Below, one piece after another: positions 61,433 to 64,000 of a stretch of 64,000 bases of DNA. A program made the position numbers and the translations under genes. The DNA comes from Bradyrhizobium sp. BRP22. GTDB taxonomy: Bacteria; Pseudomonadota; Alphaproteobacteria; Rhizobiales; Xanthobacteraceae. The stretch covers positions 62,001 through 126,000 of the forward strand of contig NZ_JADYVX010000009.1 in assembly GCF_020194175.1 (NCBI RefSeq), in the 5' to 3' direction. How positions within the stretch are numbered: position 1 is the first letter of the stretch; the number at the start of each line of letters is the position of its first letter. The notes below the pieces were generated by a model. That model did not search any database, was not told the DNA's origin, and was given only the letters and a program-made list of their open reading frames with translations.

Positions 61433-62665
61433 CTAGAAGAAGCCCTTGGCCGGCAAGGGCGTACCGCTGATCTCGTATTGCCCGATCGAGCGCGCCTTGA
61501 AGGTGGTCGGGTTGTGCGAGGACAGGGTCCGCGCATTGCGCCAGTGGCGGTCGAAATTCGTGACCTTCTTGGTGGCGGAGGCGCCGCCGACGTCGAACAG
61601 CAGGCTCCCTGCGCGGATCGCGAATTCATCCGCCACGATCTTGGCCTTTGCCGACAGCAGCGCCGCCCTGTGCGCTGCTTCGACCGCATTGGCGGCGCCT
61701 GCGTCGAACGCGTCGGTTGCGACGTCAAGCGCTTCGGCGGCCGCGAGCACCACGGTCTCGGCGGCGAACGCGCCGCTTGCGATCTGGCCTACGGTCTGCT
61801 GCAGCAGCGGATCGTCGGTCGGGGTCTGGCTCGGCGCGTAGTAGAAGGTCCGCTTGCGGGAGCGGACGAGAGCCGCGGCTTCATGCAGGCTGGCGCGCGC
61901 GATCCCGGCGACGATCGCGGTCAGGAACAGCTGCGCGAACGTGTTCGAATAGGGCACGCCATAGCCGATATCAGGCGCGTCGAACACGACCTCCTGCGGC
62001 TTGACCTTCACATTGCGAAAATGGGTGGTGCCGGTCGCCGTCAGCCGCTGGCCGAGCCCGTCCCAATCGTCGATCAGTTCGATGCCTTCGCGCTTGACGG
62101 GGATGATCGTCGCGCCGGCCGCGCCGGACGGATCGGCGGCGCGCACCAGGACGTAGTCCGAATACAGCGTGCCGGTGCTGTAATATTTCGTGCCGTTCAG
62201 CAGGAAGTCACCGTTTGCGTCGGGCGTCAGCGTCGTGTTGGGCGTGATGTCGCCGACCTTCGGGCTTTCCAGCTCGGTGGTCGCAAGTCCGATGATGGCG
62301 CCTTCGGCGACCGCCTTCTGCCATTGTCGGCTCTGCTCGTCCTTGGGAGTCCGCACCAGCCGCTCGACGACGCTGAAATGGTTGCGCAGGATATGCGCGA
62401 CGTTCGCGTCGGCCTCACCCAAGCGGATGACGACCTCGAACAATTCGCGGATCGTGCTGCCGGCGCCGGCGGCCGCCGTCGGCAGCCGCAACGCGCCGAG
62501 GCGCGCCTTGCGGATCAGATCGATCTCCTGGAACGGAAGGACACGGTCGCGCTCGCGTTCGCTGGCGCCTTCGGCGATATGCTTCAGGAGCGCCTCAAGG
62601 TCTGGTGAACGGAGATCGAGACGGTGCGACGATCCCAGGGAATTTGCGGATACAGGCTTGTTCAT
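61433..62665 (-). CDS. Acyl-CoA dehydrogenase-fold flavin monooxygenase, DszC/SfnC type
   Basis: A 410-residue protein with the acyl-CoA dehydrogenase fold but in the monooxygenase branch (dibenzothiophene DszC, dimethyl-sulfone SfnC). Family blocks are GALRLPTAAAGAGSTIRELFEVV, VGDITPNTTLTPDANGDFLLNGTKYYSTG and SAKAKIVADEFAIRAGSLLFDVGGASAT. It lies with a flavin reductase, CysE and a sulfonate-type binding protein, so oxidation of an organosulfur compound is likely. An ordinary fatty-acid role is unlikely because no CoA-pathway genes are near. Confidence 0.82.
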   Translation of the reverse strand: MNKPVSANSLGSSHRLDLRSPDLEALLKHIAEGASERERDRVLPFQEIDLIRKARLGALRLPTAAAGAGSTIRELFEVVIRLGEADANVAHILRNHFSVVERLVRTPKDEQSRQWQKAVAEGAIIGLATTELESPKVGDITPNTTLTPDANGDFLLNGTKYYSTGTLYSDYVLVRAADPSGAAGATIIPVKREGIELIDDWDGLGQRLTATGTTHFRNVKVKPQEVVFDAPDIGYGVPYSNTFAQLFLTAIVAGIARASLHEAAALVRSRKRTFYYAPSQTPTDDPLLQQTVGQIASGAFAAETVVLAAAEALDVATDAFDAGAANAVEAAHRAALLSAKAKIVADEFAIRAGSLLFDVGGASATKKVTNFDRHWRNARTLSSHNPTTFKARSIGQYEISGTPLPAKGFF

Positions 62666-62695
62666 CGTTTAACCCGGATGGAGTTGGAGTAGTGG

Positions 62696-63700
62696 TTACA
62701 GTTGCGCAAGGTGATCGGTGATCTTGACCGGCTCGGGCAAGACCTTGCGCGCCACCAGCCAGTCGGCCGCCTTCTGCAGCTCGGCGAGGAACTTTTCGTC
62801 GTTGACCGGGAAGTAGCGATACTGCCGCTTCAGCGCGATGAACTGATCGCGCACCTGGTCGCTGTACTTGCCGGCCTTCTGCGCGATGTATTCGGCGTCC
62901 TTGCTGTTCTCCGAAATCCATTTGCCCTCGGCGCGGAAGGCGTCGTTGACGGCGCGGACCAGGGCCGGATTGTCGGTCGCGAATTTGCGGGTGGTGAGAT
63001 AGGAGGTGTAGTCGATCTGGAAATCGAGGTCGCGGCCCTCGAGGAAGATGTCGTGCGCCTTGTATTCGAGCCGCGCGATGTCGACGCCCGGACTCCACAT
63101 CGACCAGGCATCGACCTTGCCGGAGGCGAGCGCCGGCGCTGCATCGGGCGGATTGAGGTAGACGAATTTCACCGCGGAGCGGTCGACCTTGTGCTTCTCC
63201 AGCGCCGCCACCAGCAGGAATTCGCCGAGGCCCGAACGGTTCACCGCGACCGACTTGCCAACGAGGTCTTCGATCTTGTTGATGCCGGAATCGTCCTTGG
63301 CGATGATCGCGGTGGTGCGCGGCTCGTAGACGACGAACTGCGTAAACACCAGCGGCGAGCCGGCGATGATCGCTGCCAGTGCCGGCGTGGTGCTGCCGCC
63401 GAAGCTGAAGTCCGCGCTGCCGCCCGTCACCGCCTGCAGTGTCGGCGCATGGTTCGGGAACGGCCCGAGCCATTCGACCTTGATGCCGTCCTTGGCGAGC
63501 AGCTTATCGAACTCGCCGCGTTCCTTGGCAATCAGATTGAGGCCGCTGAGGCCCCAGGTCAGGCGGACCGTGTCGGTGGTGCGCCCGGTCGCCGATTGTG
63601 CGGTCTTCGGCAAGCCTAGGCCGGCAAGAGCGCCGAGGCCCGCGGCCGCCGAGCCGAGGAAGCTCCGGCGGGACGGTTTTGCAAACGAGAAGTCAGACAT
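62696..63700 (-). CDS. SsuA-type substrate-binding protein with Tat signal (third system)
   Basis: A 334-residue binding protein. The N-terminus has a twin-arginine signal (RRSFLG at about 10-15 followed by a hydrophobic stretch and an Ala-rich end). The ligand-binding core has the GGSADFSFGGSTTPALAAIIAGSP block and YLNPPDAAPALASGKVDAWSMWSPG of the sulfonate family. The ATG at 63700 is chosen because the Tat signal starts there; an ATG at 63748 adds 16 residues. Downstream of a matching ATPase gene on the same strand. Tat export suggests it folds before crossing the membrane. Confidence 0.85.
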   Translation of the reverse strand: MSDFSFAKPSRRSFLGSAAAGLGALAGLGLPKTAQSATGRTTDTVRLTWGLSGLNLIAKERGEFDKLLAKDGIKVEWLGPFPNHAPTLQAVTGGSADFSFGGSTTPALAAIIAGSPLVFTQFVVYEPRTTAIIAKDDSGINKIEDLVGKSVAVNRSGLGEFLLVAALEKHKVDRSAVKFVYLNPPDAAPALASGKVDAWSMWSPGVDIARLEYKAHDIFLEGRDLDFQIDYTSYLTTRKFATDNPALVRAVNDAFRAEGKWISENSKDAEYIAQKAGKYSDQVRDQFIALKRQYRYFPVNDEKFLAELQKAADWLVARKVLPEPVKITDHLAQL

Positions 63701-63725
63701 GGATGAACGATCCTTCCGAAGAAAC

Positions 63726-64000
<275 letters not shown>

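Noticed and set aside
61433..62665. Ordinary acyl-CoA dehydrogenase for fatty-acid breakdown
   Set aside because: Sequence blocks and neighbours (flavin reductase, sulfonate-type binding protein, CysE) fit the DszC/SfnC monooxygenase branch better.

Overview
The window looks like chromosomal DNA of a Bradyrhizobium-type alphaproteobacterium (Rhizobiales). The basis is high GC content, many ABC and tripartite uptake systems for organic acids, amino acids and sulfonates, an flgE-flgK-flgL cluster behind a sigma-54 type promoter, and two copies of a ~100 bp GATCATG-type palindromic repeat that I recall as common in Bradyrhizobium and Rhodopseudomonas. Genus is inferred, not proven. I see no rRNA, tRNA, CRISPR array, transposase or phage gene.

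Layout. 0-9.4 kb: a CapA-like protein (cut by the window edge), a cytochrome P450, a large hybrid sensor kinase, a SemiSWEET-like transporter between two copies of a 60 bp repeat, a stand-alone SdhA paralogue and an exported alpha/beta hydrolase. 9.5-22.4 kb: a LysR regulator followed by a same-strand gene train of class III aminotransferase, M20 hydrolase, a complete Dpp-type peptide/opine ABC transporter (four genes joined by 4-bp overlaps), a ThDP enzyme and a BisC-type molybdoenzyme. This looks like an uptake-and-breakdown operon for an unidentified amino compound. 22.4-28.7 kb: a reductase of the DHFR/RibD type and the hook cluster flgE-flgK-flgL. 28.7-33.2 kb: a complete branched-chain-type ABC transporter (livF, G, M, H and a binding protein).

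33.4-48.6 kb is the most interesting part. A MarR-type regulator sits among two HpaB-type flavin monooxygenases, their flavin reductase, an enamidase-like amidohydrolase, a PF06684 protein, a cupin, UbiX and UbiD (prenyl-FMN system), a TctABC transporter, a second ThDP enzyme and a DUF2848 protein. A 19-bp palindrome, TAGCT-N9-AGCTA, occurs in front of five transcription units here, three times with perfect arms, and overlaps likely promoters. I infer one MarR-controlled regulon for taking up and breaking down a (hetero)aromatic carboxylate. The enamidase-like member hints at a nitrogen heterocycle, for example a pyrrole or pyridine carboxylate. I know of no described pathway with this exact gene set.

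48.6-64 kb is mainly a sulfur-scavenging region. It has a flavin monooxygenase of the NtaA/DszA type, a methyltransferase, an FAD oxidoreductase, a TauD-like dioxygenase, two face-to-face SsuABC/TauABC-type transporters, a serine O-acetyltransferase, a flavin reductase, a DszC/SfnC-like monooxygenase, and the start of a third sulfonate-type transporter that runs off the window end.
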